Origin: JBBSBL01 sp046330255
Lineage (GTDB): Bacteria > Actinomycetota > Thermoleophilia > Solirubrobacterales > Solirubrobacteraceae
Reading direction: 5' to 3'
Length of the DNA: 64,000 nt
Assembly: GCA_046330255.1 (NCBI GenBank)
Contig: JAXLTC010000001.1
Location: 1,488,001 to 1,552,000 of the forward strand
A model generated the notes under the pieces. It was not told the origin of the DNA, ran no database searches, and saw only the letters and a list, made by a program, of their open reading frames with translations. The first letter of the stretch is position 1, and each line of letters opens with the position of its first letter. The position numbers and the translations under genes are program-made. Shown in pieces: positions 23,453 to 33,821 of this stretch.

Positions 23453-23485
23453 CCTGCCCAAGGGGCGTATACGACCCTCAAGTCA
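23453..23485 (-). repeat. 33-base intergenic repeat, copy beyond gyrA
   Basis: Read on the minus strand, this 33-base stretch is 27/33 identical to the plus-strand stretch at 35538-35570. The shared core is GGGTCGTAT, one variable base, then CGCCCC, two variable bases and GGGCAGG. GCCC and GGGC can pair across a 3-base loop in both copies. It begins about 55 bases past the gyrA stop. Confidence 0.6.
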
Positions 23486-23540
23486 GGAGCATGCCGCCTG
23501 CGTCGTTCCAACCTCCGGGCGCAGGCGCGGCCCAGACGGC

Positions 23541-26129
23541 TCAGGTCGCGTCGGGCTCCGCCACGTCGCCGCCGTCCTCGGGGTCCTCCCCGCCGTCCTC
23601 GGCAGGCGCCTCGCCGTCCGCCTCGCCCTCCCCCGGACCGAGCGCATCCCCCGGCACCGGCGCGGCGGTGTCCGCATCGGACTCGGCGACCAGCGCCACC
23701 GCGCTGACCGCGTCGTCCTCCCGAAGGCTCATCACGCGCACGCCCTGGGTCGTCCGGCCCTGCTGGCTGATCCCGCCGACGCCGGTGCGCTGCACCATCC
23801 CGTTCTGCGAGATGAACACGAGCTCCTGGTGCTCGCGCACCACCAGCGCCCCGGCGAGCCCGCCGCGCTCGTCCGTGAGCTTGATCGTCTTGACCCCCAT
23901 CGCGCCGCGCTTGGTCTCGCGGTAGGAGGAGATCGGCGTGCGCTTCCCGTATCCGTTCTCGGTCACGACCAGCAGCTCGCGCGTCTCGTCGGCGATGTCC
24001 ATGGCCAGGACCGCGTTGCCCTTCTGGGAGACGTTCATGCCGCGCACTCCGCTGGTGTCGCGCCCCATCGCGCGCACGCCCTCCTCGTCGAAGCGCACGG
24101 CCTGGCCGGCGCGCGAGACCATGATCACCTGGTCGGTCCCGCTCGTGCGGCGCACGGCGACGAGCTCGTCGTCGTCGCGGACCTTGATCGCGATGATCCC
24201 GTCCGCCTTGATCGGCGTGTTGTAGGCCTTGAACTCGGTCTTCTTGACCATCCCCTGCCGCGTCCCGAACACGAGATAGCGACCCTCGGAGAAGTCGCGC
24301 GTGGAGAGCACGGACTGGACCCGCTCCCCCTCCCGCAGCGGCAGCAGGTTGACGAGCGCCCGGCCCTTCGCGGTGCGCGACGCCTCGGGCAGCTCGTAGA
24401 CCTTCAGGCGGTAGACCTTGCCGCGGTTGGTGAAGAACAGCAGGTAGTCGTGCGTCGAGCAGACGAAGAGGTGCTCGATGTAGTCGCCGTCCTTCATGTC
24501 CATGCCGGTGACGCCGACCCCGCCACGCCCCTGGCGGCGGTAGGTGGCGAGGGGGAGCGACTTCACGTAGCCGCTCGCCGTGATCGCGATCACCATCTGC
24601 TGGTCGGCGATCAGGTCCTCGATGTCGAGGTCGTCCTCGGAGTAGGTGATCTCGGTGCGCCGCTCGTCGCCGTAGGCCTCGGCGATCTCGGAGAGCTCGT
24701 CGCGGATCAGCGCGAGCACCCGGGCCTCGTCGCCGAGGATCTCCCGCAGCTCGCGGATGCGCTCCATGATGTCCGCGTGCTCGGAGCGGATCTTGTCCGA
24801 CTCGAGCGCGGTCAGGCGCTGGAGGCGCAGGTCGAGGATCGCCTGCGCCTGGGCGTGAGTCAGCTCGAAGCGCTCCTGGAGCCCCGCGCGCGCGACCTCC
24901 GGGTCGCGCGAGCCGCGGATCAGCTCGATCACGTCGTCGAGGTTCTGGAGCGCTACGAGCAGTCCCTCGAGGATGTGCGCGCGCGCCTCCTTCTGGCGCA
25001 GCTCGTGCTTGGTGCGGCGCACGACCACCTCGCGCTGGTGGTCGACGTAGTGGCCGATCACCTCGCGCAGCGAGAGCGTCTTCGGCACGTTGTCGACGAG
25101 CGCGACCATGTTCACGCCGAACGTGCTCTGCATCGGCGTGTGCTTGTAGAGCTTGTTGAGCACCACGCGCGGGTTCGCGTCGCGCTTGAGCTCGATCACG
25201 AGCCGCATCCCGTTGCGGTCCGACTCGTCGCGCAGGTCGGTGATCTCCGGCAGCCGCTTGTCGATGACGAGGTCGCGGATCTTGAGGATCAGGCCGCCGT
25301 CGCCGCCCTTGCGCACCTGGTAGGGCAACTCGGTGACGACGATCGCCTCCTTGCCCTGGCTCAGGGGCTCGGTGTGGGCCCGCGCGCGGACGCGGACCTT
25401 CCCGCGGCCGGTCGCGTACGCGTCGCGTATTCCGCCCACGCCGAGGATCGTCGCGCCCGTCGGGAAGTCCGGGCCCTTGACGTGCTTCATCAGGCCCTCG
25501 ACGTCGATTTCCGGGTCGTCGATGTGGGCGATCGCGGCGCCGATCACCTCGCCCAGGTTGTGCGGCGGGATGTTCGTGGCCATGCCGACGGCGATGCCGG
25601 CGGCGCCGTTGACGAGCAGGTTCGGGAAGCGGGCCGGCAGCACCAGCGGCTCGTGGCGCTTGGCGTCGTAGGTCGGCGCGAAGTCGACGGTGTCCGAGTC
25701 GAGGTCGCGCAGAAGCTCCGTGGCGAGCCGGTCCAGGCGCGCCTCCGTGTAGCGCATCGCGGCCGCGCCGTAGCCGTCGATGTTCCCGAAGTTGCCCTGG
25801 CCGTCGACCAGCGGATGGCGCATCGAGAAGTCCTGGGCGAGGCGCACCAGCGCGTCGTAGATCGACGCGTCGCCGTGCGGGTGGTACTTGCCCATCACCT
25901 CGCCGACGATCTGCGCGCACTTCACGTAGCCGCGGTTGGGCTGGAGGCCCAACTCGCCCATCACGTAGAGCACCCGGCGCTGCACCGGCTTCAGCCCGTC
26001 GCGCACGTCGGGCAACGCCCGCCCGACGATGACCGACATCGCGTAGTCGAGATACGCGGAGCGCATCTCGTCCTCGAGATTGCGCAGCTCGAAGTTGCCG
26101 CCCGAGATCTGGTCGATGCCGCTGCTCAC
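23541..26129 (-). CDS. gyrA: DNA gyrase subunit A
   Basis: An 862-residue subunit that breaks and rejoins DNA during ATP-driven negative supercoiling; works with GyrB as A2B2. The catalytic tyrosine is Tyr127 (AAAMRYTEARL). The quinolone region reads HPHGDASIYDAL, with Ala88 where E. coli has Ser83, as in mycobacteria. The C-terminal beta-pinwheel domain contains a GyrA-box-like QGRGGVG near residue 530 and ends in a long acidic, Gly/Pro-rich tail of about 45 residues. It lies 10 bases after gyrB. Confidence 0.98.
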   Translation of the reverse strand: MSSGIDQISGGNFELRNLEDEMRSAYLDYAMSVIVGRALPDVRDGLKPVQRRVLYVMGELGLQPNRGYVKCAQIVGEVMGKYHPHGDASIYDALVRLAQDFSMRHPLVDGQGNFGNIDGYGAAAMRYTEARLDRLATELLRDLDSDTVDFAPTYDAKRHEPLVLPARFPNLLVNGAAGIAVGMATNIPPHNLGEVIGAAIAHIDDPEIDVEGLMKHVKGPDFPTGATILGVGGIRDAYATGRGKVRVRARAHTEPLSQGKEAIVVTELPYQVRKGGDGGLILKIRDLVIDKRLPEITDLRDESDRNGMRLVIELKRDANPRVVLNKLYKHTPMQSTFGVNMVALVDNVPKTLSLREVIGHYVDHQREVVVRRTKHELRQKEARAHILEGLLVALQNLDDVIELIRGSRDPEVARAGLQERFELTHAQAQAILDLRLQRLTALESDKIRSEHADIMERIRELREILGDEARVLALIRDELSEIAEAYGDERRTEITYSEDDLDIEDLIADQQMVIAITASGYVKSLPLATYRRQGRGGVGVTGMDMKDGDYIEHLFVCSTHDYLLFFTNRGKVYRLKVYELPEASRTAKGRALVNLLPLREGERVQSVLSTRDFSEGRYLVFGTRQGMVKKTEFKAYNTPIKADGIIAIKVRDDDELVAVRRTSGTDQVIMVSRAGQAVRFDEEGVRAMGRDTSGVRGMNVSQKGNAVLAMDIADETRELLVVTENGYGKRTPISSYRETKRGAMGVKTIKLTDERGGLAGALVVREHQELVFISQNGMVQRTGVGGISQQGRTTQGVRVMSLREDDAVSAVALVAESDADTAAPVPGDALGPGEGEADGEAPAEDGGEDPEDGGDVAEPDAT

Positions 26130-26139
26130 GGGCGCGCCC

Positions 26140-28563
<2,424 letters not shown>

Positions 28564-28644
28564 GGGGCCTCCGTGAACATTGGAGCGCCCCGACTCGGCG
28601 ACGCTGTCTGCGGCGAGACGGGGCGCGGAACGGCGGTTGCCGCA

Positions 28645-28650
28645 ATGATA
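28645..28650 (-). promoter_or_regulatory. -10 element TATCAT of gyrB
   Basis: TATCAT on the minus strand lies 81 bases before the TTG start of gyrB, giving a leader of about 75 bases. It falls inside the longer in-frame extension of gyrB, which supports the TTG start. Confidence 0.45.
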
Positions 28651-28746
28651 GCAGGCGGGGGGCGGTGGCGAGCGCCCTAAGACCGCGCGAAATAGCTGCA
28701 AAAGAGCCGATTTGACACACTGTCGAACCGTCTCTGGGCGGCGCTC

Positions 28747-29055
28747 TCACCGGGGCCCCCGGACCGGGGTGGCGACGCAGCGCAGGCGGCGGACCGAATC
28801 CGCGCCGCTCGCCTCCCGCAGGCGCTCCACGATCGCGGGGGCGAGCAGGTCGAGCTCGTGCGCCCAGACGGCGGAGGAGCACGACACCGTGACCACCCCC
28901 GCGCGCTCCGAGACGGGCGTCGCCTCGCGCGCGATCGCCTCGCCCGCGGCCCTCGGCCACGCCGCCTGGACGCGGGCCAGGGTGGTCGCGGGGGCGAGGT
29001 CGCCGGCGAGTCGCTCGATCGCGCCGGCGAGCGGGCGGGGCGAGGAGCGCCTCAT
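28747..29055 (-). CDS. dciA: DUF721 protein (DciA-like helicase loader)
   Basis: A 102-residue DUF721 protein; DciA proteins recruit the replicative helicase DnaB in bacteria without DnaC/DnaI. The hallmark tryptophans are in AAWPRAAGEAIAREATPVSER and VVTVSCSSAVWAHELDLLAPAIVERL, the typical DUF721 core. The start is the ATG at 29055, overlapping the recF stop (ATGA). Placement between recF and gyrB is the classical actinobacterial order. It is shorter than many actinobacterial homologues, which carry an N-terminal extension. Confidence 0.88.
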   Translation of the reverse strand: MRRSSPRPLAGAIERLAGDLAPATTLARVQAAWPRAAGEAIAREATPVSERAGVVTVSCSSAVWAHELDLLAPAIVERLREASGADSVRRLRCVATPVRGPR

Positions 29056-30155
29056 GCCGCCCGGGCCTCGGACAGCACGGCTCCGGCCGCGACGGCGACC
29101 CTCGCCACCCCCGGCTCCTCGCCGCCGGGCACGTGCGCCAGCTCGGTCGTCGTGACCACGGCCTGGCCGCCGGTGCGCAGCCGCTCCACCAGCCGCGCCC
29201 GCCGCTCGGAGTCGAGCTCGCTCATCACGTCGTCGAGAAGCATCACGGGCGGCGCGGGCCGCCGGGCGGCGATCGCCTCGCGCTCGGCGAGCAGGAGCGC
29301 CAGCAGCGCGAGCCGCTGCTCGCCCTGGGATCCGTACGCCCGCAGCTCCCGGCCGTCCCTGGCCAGCGAGAGGTCGTCGCGGTGCGGCCCGTGGGCGGTG
29401 AACCCGCGCTCGAGGTCGGCCTCGGCGCGTTCCGCGAGCTCGGCCGCGAGGTCGTCCGCGCTCTCCGCGCGCGAGCGGGGCCGGTAGGCGACGGACAGCC
29501 CCCCTCGCAGGCCGAGCTCGCGCGCGATCCGGCCGGCGCGCCCGGCGACCTCGCCGGCGGCCTCGAGGCGGTCCGACCGCAGCGCGACCCCATGGCGCGC
29601 GAGCTCCGCGTCCCAGGTCGCAAGCGATGCGCGCGACGCCGCGCCGGCGCGTACGCGCGAGAGCAGCGCATTGCGCTGCGCCAGGGCCTGCCCGTAGGCG
29701 CGTCGCGTGGCGGCGCGCGCGGGCCGCAGCGCGGCCACCAGGCCGTCGAGGTGGGCGCGGCGCAGCGACGGGGCGCCCTTCACGAGCTCCAGCCGCTCCG
29801 GCAGGAACACCCCGAAGAGCGGCCGCCCGGGCGCGTCGAGCAGGCGCTCGACGGGGGCTCCGTCGACGGTCGGCCGCTTCGCCTCCCCCGGCGCGAAGCC
29901 GACGGCCAGCGTGTGGCGAGCGCCCTCGGCGCTCACGTCGACCTCGACCCGCGCGGCCGACGCGCCGATGCGCACCACCTCGCGCTCGTTGGACGTCCGG
30001 CAGGAGCGTCCCGTACATCCGAAGTACAGGGCCTCCAGGAGGTTCGTCTTCCCGGCGCCGTTGCGCCCGCTGACCACCGTCAACCCCTCCCCGAGCTCGA
30101 CCTCCGCGGCCTCGTAGCCGCGAAAGTCCCGGATGCGCAGGCGCTCGACCCGCAC
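29052..30155 (-). CDS. recF: DNA replication and repair protein RecF
   Basis: SMC-like ATPase of 367 residues that loads RecA at gaps through RecOR. Walker A is GRNGAGKTNLLEALYF (about residues 30-45); the ABC-type signature YGSQGEQRLALLALLLAER and Walker B VMLLDDVMSELDSERR lie near 275 and 305. The N-terminus MRVERLRIRDFRGYEAAEV is typical. It follows dnaN by 9 bases and overlaps dciA. Confidence 0.96.
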   Translation of the reverse strand: MRVERLRIRDFRGYEAAEVELGEGLTVVSGRNGAGKTNLLEALYFGCTGRSCRTSNEREVVRIGASAARVEVDVSAEGARHTLAVGFAPGEAKRPTVDGAPVERLLDAPGRPLFGVFLPERLELVKGAPSLRRAHLDGLVAALRPARAATRRAYGQALAQRNALLSRVRAGAASRASLATWDAELARHGVALRSDRLEAAGEVAGRAGRIARELGLRGGLSVAYRPRSRAESADDLAAELAERAEADLERGFTAHGPHRDDLSLARDGRELRAYGSQGEQRLALLALLLAEREAIAARRPAPPVMLLDDVMSELDSERRARLVERLRTGGQAVVTTTELAHVPGGEEPGVARVAVAAGAVLSEARAA

Positions 30156-30164
30156 GGGCGCCGC

Positions 30165-31271
30165 TCAGACGTTGAGCCTGATCGGCATGATCAGGTAGAG
30201 GAAGCCGCTGCCGTCCGCCGCCTCGATCAGGCCGGGGCGCAGCGGGCTGATCAGCTTCAGCACCAGGTCGCCGGACTCGACGCTCTCGACGCCCTCGCGC
30301 AGGAACTCGGGGTTGAAGCCGATCTCGAGCGGCTCCCCCTTGAAGGGGACGGGCAGCGACTCGCTCGCCTCGCCGACGTCGGGCGTCTGGGCGGACACGG
30401 TCAGCTCGCCCTCGGCGAAGGCGAGTCGCAGCGGGGCGTTGCGCTGCGCCAGCAGGCTGATGCGCCGGACCACGTCGGCGATCTCGGGAGCCGAGAGCGC
30501 CAGCTCGTGCTCGTAGGTGTCGGGCAGGAGCTGGCGGTAGTTCGGGAACTGCCCGTCGATCAGCCGCGACGAGAGCACCGCGCGCCCGATCTCGAACACG
30601 ACCTGGTTCTGGCGCACGCCGATGCGCAGCTGCTCCTCGGTGCCCTGAGCGAGGCGGACCACCTCCTGCAGCGCGCGCGCGGGGACGTTGGCCTCGAAGG
30701 ATCCCTCGAGCGGCGCACCGAGGGTCGTCTCCTTCACCGCGAGGCGGTAGGAGTCCGTCGCGACCATCCTCAGCTCGGTCCCCGACGCGGAGACCAGGAT
30801 TCCGGTGAGCACCGGGCGCGTCTCGTCCTTCGAGGCGGCTCGAGCGACGCGGCCGACCGTCTCGACCAGCGCGGCGACCGGCACCGGAACCACGACGTCC
30901 CCGCCCGCCTCCGGCAGGGGCGGGAAGTCCTCGGAGCGAAGTGTGCGGATGTGGAAGGTCGCGTTGCCGGCGCGTAGCTCGACGTCCTGCTCGGCCGCGC
31001 GCAGCTCGAGCGACACCTCCTTGGCGGGCAGCGCGCGGACCACGTCGAGCAGGAGCCGGGCCGGGAGCACCACCTCGCCGGCCTGCTCGATCGAGGCCGT
31101 CAGCGGGACGCGCAGGCCGATCTCGACATCGGTCGCGCGAACCTCCGCGCCGCCGTCCGTGACCGCCACCTGGACTCCCGACAGCGCCTGCACCGCGCTC
31201 CGCGTGGATGCGACGCGCCCGACGACCTGCAGTTGGGCGAGCAGCTCGTCGCGATCGGCTGTGAGCTTCAC
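30165..31271 (-). CDS. dnaN: DNA polymerase III sliding clamp (beta subunit)
   Basis: A 368-residue processivity clamp with three repeated clamp domains. Start is the GTG at 31271, after AAGAGG, giving VKLTADRDELLAQLQVVGR; a much longer in-frame extension is rejected because it crosses the dnaA gene. Family landmarks are TLRSEDFPPLPEAGG, LVTGILVSAS-like VLTGILVSASGTELRMVATDSYRLA near residue 160, RLIDGQFPNYRQLLP near 235 and the C-terminal FLYLIMPIRLNV. It lies 131 bases after dnaA and 9 before recF. Confidence 0.97.
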   Translation of the reverse strand: MKLTADRDELLAQLQVVGRVASTRSAVQALSGVQVAVTDGGAEVRATDVEIGLRVPLTASIEQAGEVVLPARLLLDVVRALPAKEVSLELRAAEQDVELRAGNATFHIRTLRSEDFPPLPEAGGDVVVPVPVAALVETVGRVARAASKDETRPVLTGILVSASGTELRMVATDSYRLAVKETTLGAPLEGSFEANVPARALQEVVRLAQGTEEQLRIGVRQNQVVFEIGRAVLSSRLIDGQFPNYRQLLPDTYEHELALSAPEIADVVRRISLLAQRNAPLRLAFAEGELTVSAQTPDVGEASESLPVPFKGEPLEIGFNPEFLREGVESVESGDLVLKLISPLRPGLIEAADGSGFLYLIMPIRLNV

Positions 31272-31402
31272 GGAATACCTCTTCGAGTCTGGATGGGAAT
31301 CAGGGGTAGTAAGGGCCGGCAGTCTGTCGAGAACCGACCGGAGAGCCCGCTCGTTGCGCAGATCCGGCGGCGTTCTGCTGTGGAGAGGAACACGCCAGTC
31401 TG

Positions 31403-32767
31403 TCAATCGTGCCGGTCGTCGCCGGCGCGGATGCGCTCGGCGAGCGTCCGGGCGGCGGCGTGAGCATCGCGGTCGCCCTCGATCCGATCCCCGGTACGGC
31501 GCACCGCGTTGAGCACCGTCGCGTGGTTGCGCCCGCCGAACGCGCGCCCGATGGCGGGGAGCGACTCGTCGGTCATCTCGCGCGCGAGGTACATGGCCAG
31601 CTGTCGCGGCCAGACGATGCGAGCGGCCCTGCTGGGCGAGACGAGCTCCTCGCGGGTCAGGCCGAAGAGCTCGCACGTCGCCTCCTGGATCTCGCGCAGG
31701 CTCCGGCGCCGTGGCCCGGCCGAGGGGTAGAGCCCGTCGAGCACCTCGGTGGCCAGCGCGGCGTCGATCGGCCGTCCCGTCAGCGAGTGGAACGCGACCA
31801 CGCGTACCAGCGCGCCCTCGAGCACGCGGATGTTGGCGACGATGCGCTCGGCGATGACGTCGAGCGCGGCCTCGTCGGCGAGCGCGACGGCGTCGTGCTG
31901 CGCGCGCTTGCGCAGGATCGCCAGCCGGGTGGCGTAGTCGGGAGGCGCGATGTCCGCGACGAGGCCGGCCTCGAAGCGCTCGCGGAGGCGGTCCTCGAGC
32001 GCGGCGAGATCGCGCGGCAGGCGGTCGGAGGTGAGCACGAGTTGGCCGCCGGTCTCGTAGAGGGCGTTGAACGTGTGGAAGAACTCCTCCTCGGTGCGGG
32101 CCTTGCTCTCGAGGAACTGGACGTCATCGATCAGCAGCACGTCGTTGTGGCGGTAGAGCGCCTTGAAGCGGTCGACGGCGCCGGAGTGCAGCGCCTGGAC
32201 GAAGGCGTTGGTGAACGCCTCGACGGTCGTGTAGCGGACGGCCAGGCCCTCGCCGTGGCTCGCGACGTAGTTGCCGATCGCGTGCAGGAGGTGCGTCTTG
32301 CCGGTGCCGGGCGCGCCGTAGACGAACAGCGGGTTGTAGGCCTGGCCGGGCAGTTCGGCCACCGCCAGTGCCGCCGCGTGGGCCAGGCGGTTGCCCTCCG
32401 CGATCACGAACTGGTCGAAGGTGTACTTCGGGTTGAAGACCTCGGTCGCCTCCGCGGTTCGCACCGCGCCTTCGCGCGCCGGCGACACGCTCGGACCGTC
32501 GCGGCCCGCGGCGGGCGCCGCCACCGAGACGGTCGTCTGCGGGCCGAGCACCGCGGCGGCGCAGGTCTGGAGCACGCGCGAGAAACGGTCCGCGACCCAC
32601 CCTCGGATCTCGGCCGGCGCCTCGACGACGAGCGTGTCGCCGTCCAGCTCGACGGGCCGCAGCGGCTCCAGCCAGACGTGGTAGGTCGACTCGGTGACGG
32701 CGTCGCGCAGCTCGGACCGGATGCGTGACCAGACGGGCTCCAGCTCGGGTTGCGCAGGCGTCGCCAA
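31403..32767 (-). CDS. dnaA: Chromosomal replication initiator protein DnaA
   Basis: AAA+ initiator of 454 residues. The TTG at 32767 is taken as start because AGAGGAG lies just before it (32773-32779) and the product begins MATPAQPELEPVWSRIRSEL, as usual for domain I; the in-frame ATG at 32839 falls inside a TATGTT promoter element. Domain III has NPLFVYGAPGTGKTHLLHAI (Walker A), VLLIDDVQFL (Walker B) and the sensor region LTSDRLPRDL. Domain IV contains the DNA-binding signature IGRAFGGRNHATVLNAVRR. The stop lies 131 bases from dnaN. Confidence 0.97.
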   Translation of the reverse strand: MATPAQPELEPVWSRIRSELRDAVTESTYHVWLEPLRPVELDGDTLVVEAPAEIRGWVADRFSRVLQTCAAAVLGPQTTVSVAAPAAGRDGPSVSPAREGAVRTAEATEVFNPKYTFDQFVIAEGNRLAHAAALAVAELPGQAYNPLFVYGAPGTGKTHLLHAIGNYVASHGEGLAVRYTTVEAFTNAFVQALHSGAVDRFKALYRHNDVLLIDDVQFLESKARTEEEFFHTFNALYETGGQLVLTSDRLPRDLAALEDRLRERFEAGLVADIAPPDYATRLAILRKRAQHDAVALADEAALDVIAERIVANIRVLEGALVRVVAFHSLTGRPIDAALATEVLDGLYPSAGPRRRSLREIQEATCELFGLTREELVSPSRAARIVWPRQLAMYLAREMTDESLPAIGRAFGGRNHATVLNAVRRTGDRIEGDRDAHAAARTLAERIRAGDDRHD

Positions 32768-32834
32768 CCGGCTCCTCTGGCTCGGAGAGACGGGACTGAT
32801 GGAGGGCCCGGGAGGGGACCCGGAGACAGGCGCG

Positions 32835-32840
32835 AACATA
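32835..32840 (-). promoter_or_regulatory. -10 element TATGTT of dnaA
   Basis: TATGTT on the minus strand lies 67 bases before the TTG start of dnaA. The predicted leader of about 60 bases includes the AGAGGAG ribosome binding site. Confidence 0.45.
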
Positions 32841-32986
32841 CCAGAGGCCTCGCGCCGCGCACCGGCCACGGAGGGCCGCTGCGCGCAAATCGCGGGGAAA
32901 TCCGCCGCGGGTCGCGACGGCGCCCGCGGGCGCCCGGTGGACGGCCTGTTGACGGCGCTGTGGACAGCGCCCCGAGCGGCCCCGCG

Positions 32987-32992
32987 TATACT
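32987..32992 (+). promoter_or_regulatory. -10 element TATACT of rpmH
   Basis: TATACT matches the actinobacterial -10 consensus and lies 30 bases before the rpmH ATG. The short leader carries a CCGGAGG ribosome binding site. Confidence 0.6.
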
Positions 32993-33022
32993 CATCCGTC
33001 CCCCCCGGAGGCCCTCGCGACG

Positions 33023-33157
33023 ATGAAGCGCACCTATCAGCCGAAGAAGCGCAAGCGCGCACGGACGCACGGATTCCGCGCGCGCATGCGCACGAAGGCC
33101 GGCCGTCTCGTCCTCAAGCGCCGCCGCGCGAAGGGACGCAGGCGCCTCACGGTCTAG
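33023..33157 (+). CDS. rpmH: 50S ribosomal protein L34
   Basis: A 44-residue, very basic large-subunit protein. The sequence MKRTYQPKKRKRARTHGF then RARMRTKAGR, VLKRRRAKGRRRLTV is the L34 signature over its full length. GGAGG lies 11 bases before the ATG. It heads the conserved rpmH-rnpA-yidD-yidC-jag-rsmG block and is directly followed by rnpA with no gap. Confidence 0.98.
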   Translation: MKRTYQPKKRKRARTHGFRARMRTKAGRLVLKRRRAKGRRRLTV

Positions 33158-33544
33158 ATGGCCGGCGAGCGGGTCCCGAGCGCTCGCCGGGGGCGCCTCT
33201 CGCGCAGCGCGGAGTTCGACCGCGTCTATCGCCAGGGCCGCTCGCACGGCAACCGAGCGCTCGTCCTGTACTCGTTCCCGCGCGGGGACGACGCCGCGCC
33301 GCGCCTGGGCCTCTCGGTGTCGCGCCGGGTCGGCGGGGCGGTGGAGCGCAACAGGGTCAAGCGACTGATCCGCGAGGCCTTCGGCGCGCAGGGCCCATCG
33401 CTGGCGGCGGGTCACGACATCGTGGTGGTCGCGCGCCCGGCCGCGCGAGACCTGGCGGAGCGGGAGGGGCTCGAGGGCATCGCCGCGGCGCTCGGGGAGC
33501 TCGTCGCGGAGGCCGGGCTGCGCGACGGCGCGGGGCCCGCGTGA
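33158..33544 (+). CDS. rnpA: Ribonuclease P protein component
   Basis: A 128-residue protein subunit of RNase P, which matures the 5' end of tRNAs. Family landmarks: LSRSAEFDRVYRQGRSHGN at the N-terminus and the RNA-binding RNR motif in SRRVGGAVERNRVKRLIREAF (about 57-77, read in two parts). The ATG follows the rpmH stop at once and the stop overlaps yidD (GTGA-type), so translation is coupled. A C-terminal Ala/Gly-rich end adds little. Confidence 0.95.
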   Translation: MAGERVPSARRGRLSRSAEFDRVYRQGRSHGNRALVLYSFPRGDDAAPRLGLSVSRRVGGAVERNRVKRLIREAFGAQGPSLAAGHDIVVVARPAARDLAEREGLEGIAAALGELVAEAGLRDGAGPA

Positions 33545-33816
33545 CGGACGGGGATCGCCCGCTGCGCCGCGCGGCGATCGTTCCGCTGCGGCTCTATCAA
33601 CGGTTCGTCTCGCCGCTCCTGGGCCAGCGCTGCAAGTACGAGCCGTCGTGCTCGCGCTACGCCGCGCAGGCCATTCTCGACTTCGGCATACTCCGGGGCG
33701 TGGTCCTGGCGGCGTGGCGGCTGCTGCGCTGCAACCCCTTTAGCCACGGCGGCTACGACCCCGTGTCGGCGCAGCGGATCTTCCGTTCGCGCGCGCCCGC
33801 CGCCCCCCAGAGCTGA
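33541..33816 (+). CDS. yidD: Membrane protein insertion efficiency factor YidD
   Basis: A 91-residue YidD protein that assists YidC-dependent membrane insertion. The core is nearly canonical: PLRLYQRFVSPLLGQRCKYEPSCS (in parts) with the paired Cys, SRYAAQAILDFG, then GVVLAAWRLLRCNPFSHGGYDPV. Start is the GTG at 33541 overlapping rnpA by 4 bases; yidC begins 5 bases after the stop. Confidence 0.95.
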   Translation: MTDGDRPLRRAAIVPLRLYQRFVSPLLGQRCKYEPSCSRYAAQAILDFGILRGVVLAAWRLLRCNPFSHGGYDPVSAQRIFRSRAPAAPQS

Positions 33817-33821
33817 CCCCG

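Larger units (their letters stand above)
32768..33022. other. dnaA-rpmH intergenic region, candidate origin/dnaA control region
   Basis: A 255-base gap from which replication genes (minus) and the rpmH block (plus) diverge, as at many bacterial origins. On the minus strand it holds one good DnaA-box match, CTGTCCACA (8 of 9 to TTGTCCACA, at 32959-32967), and two weaker ones, CCGTCAACA (32947-32955) and CCGTCCACC (32936-32944), about 11 bases apart. It also holds TATGTT (32835-32840, dnaA -10) and TATACT (32987-32992, rpmH -10). It lacks the long DnaA-box array and AT-rich stretch of well-studied actinobacterial origins. Confidence 0.5.

Noticed and set aside
31272..31402. A classical DnaA-box array between dnaA and dnaN
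   Set aside because: Only one weak match (7 of 9) is present in these 131 bases, so an array cannot be supported.
32768..33415. N-terminal extension of DnaA by about 215 codons
   Set aside because: It would cross the rpmH and rnpA region on the opposite strand and the dnaA promoter. The TTG at 32767 gives a normal-length DnaA.
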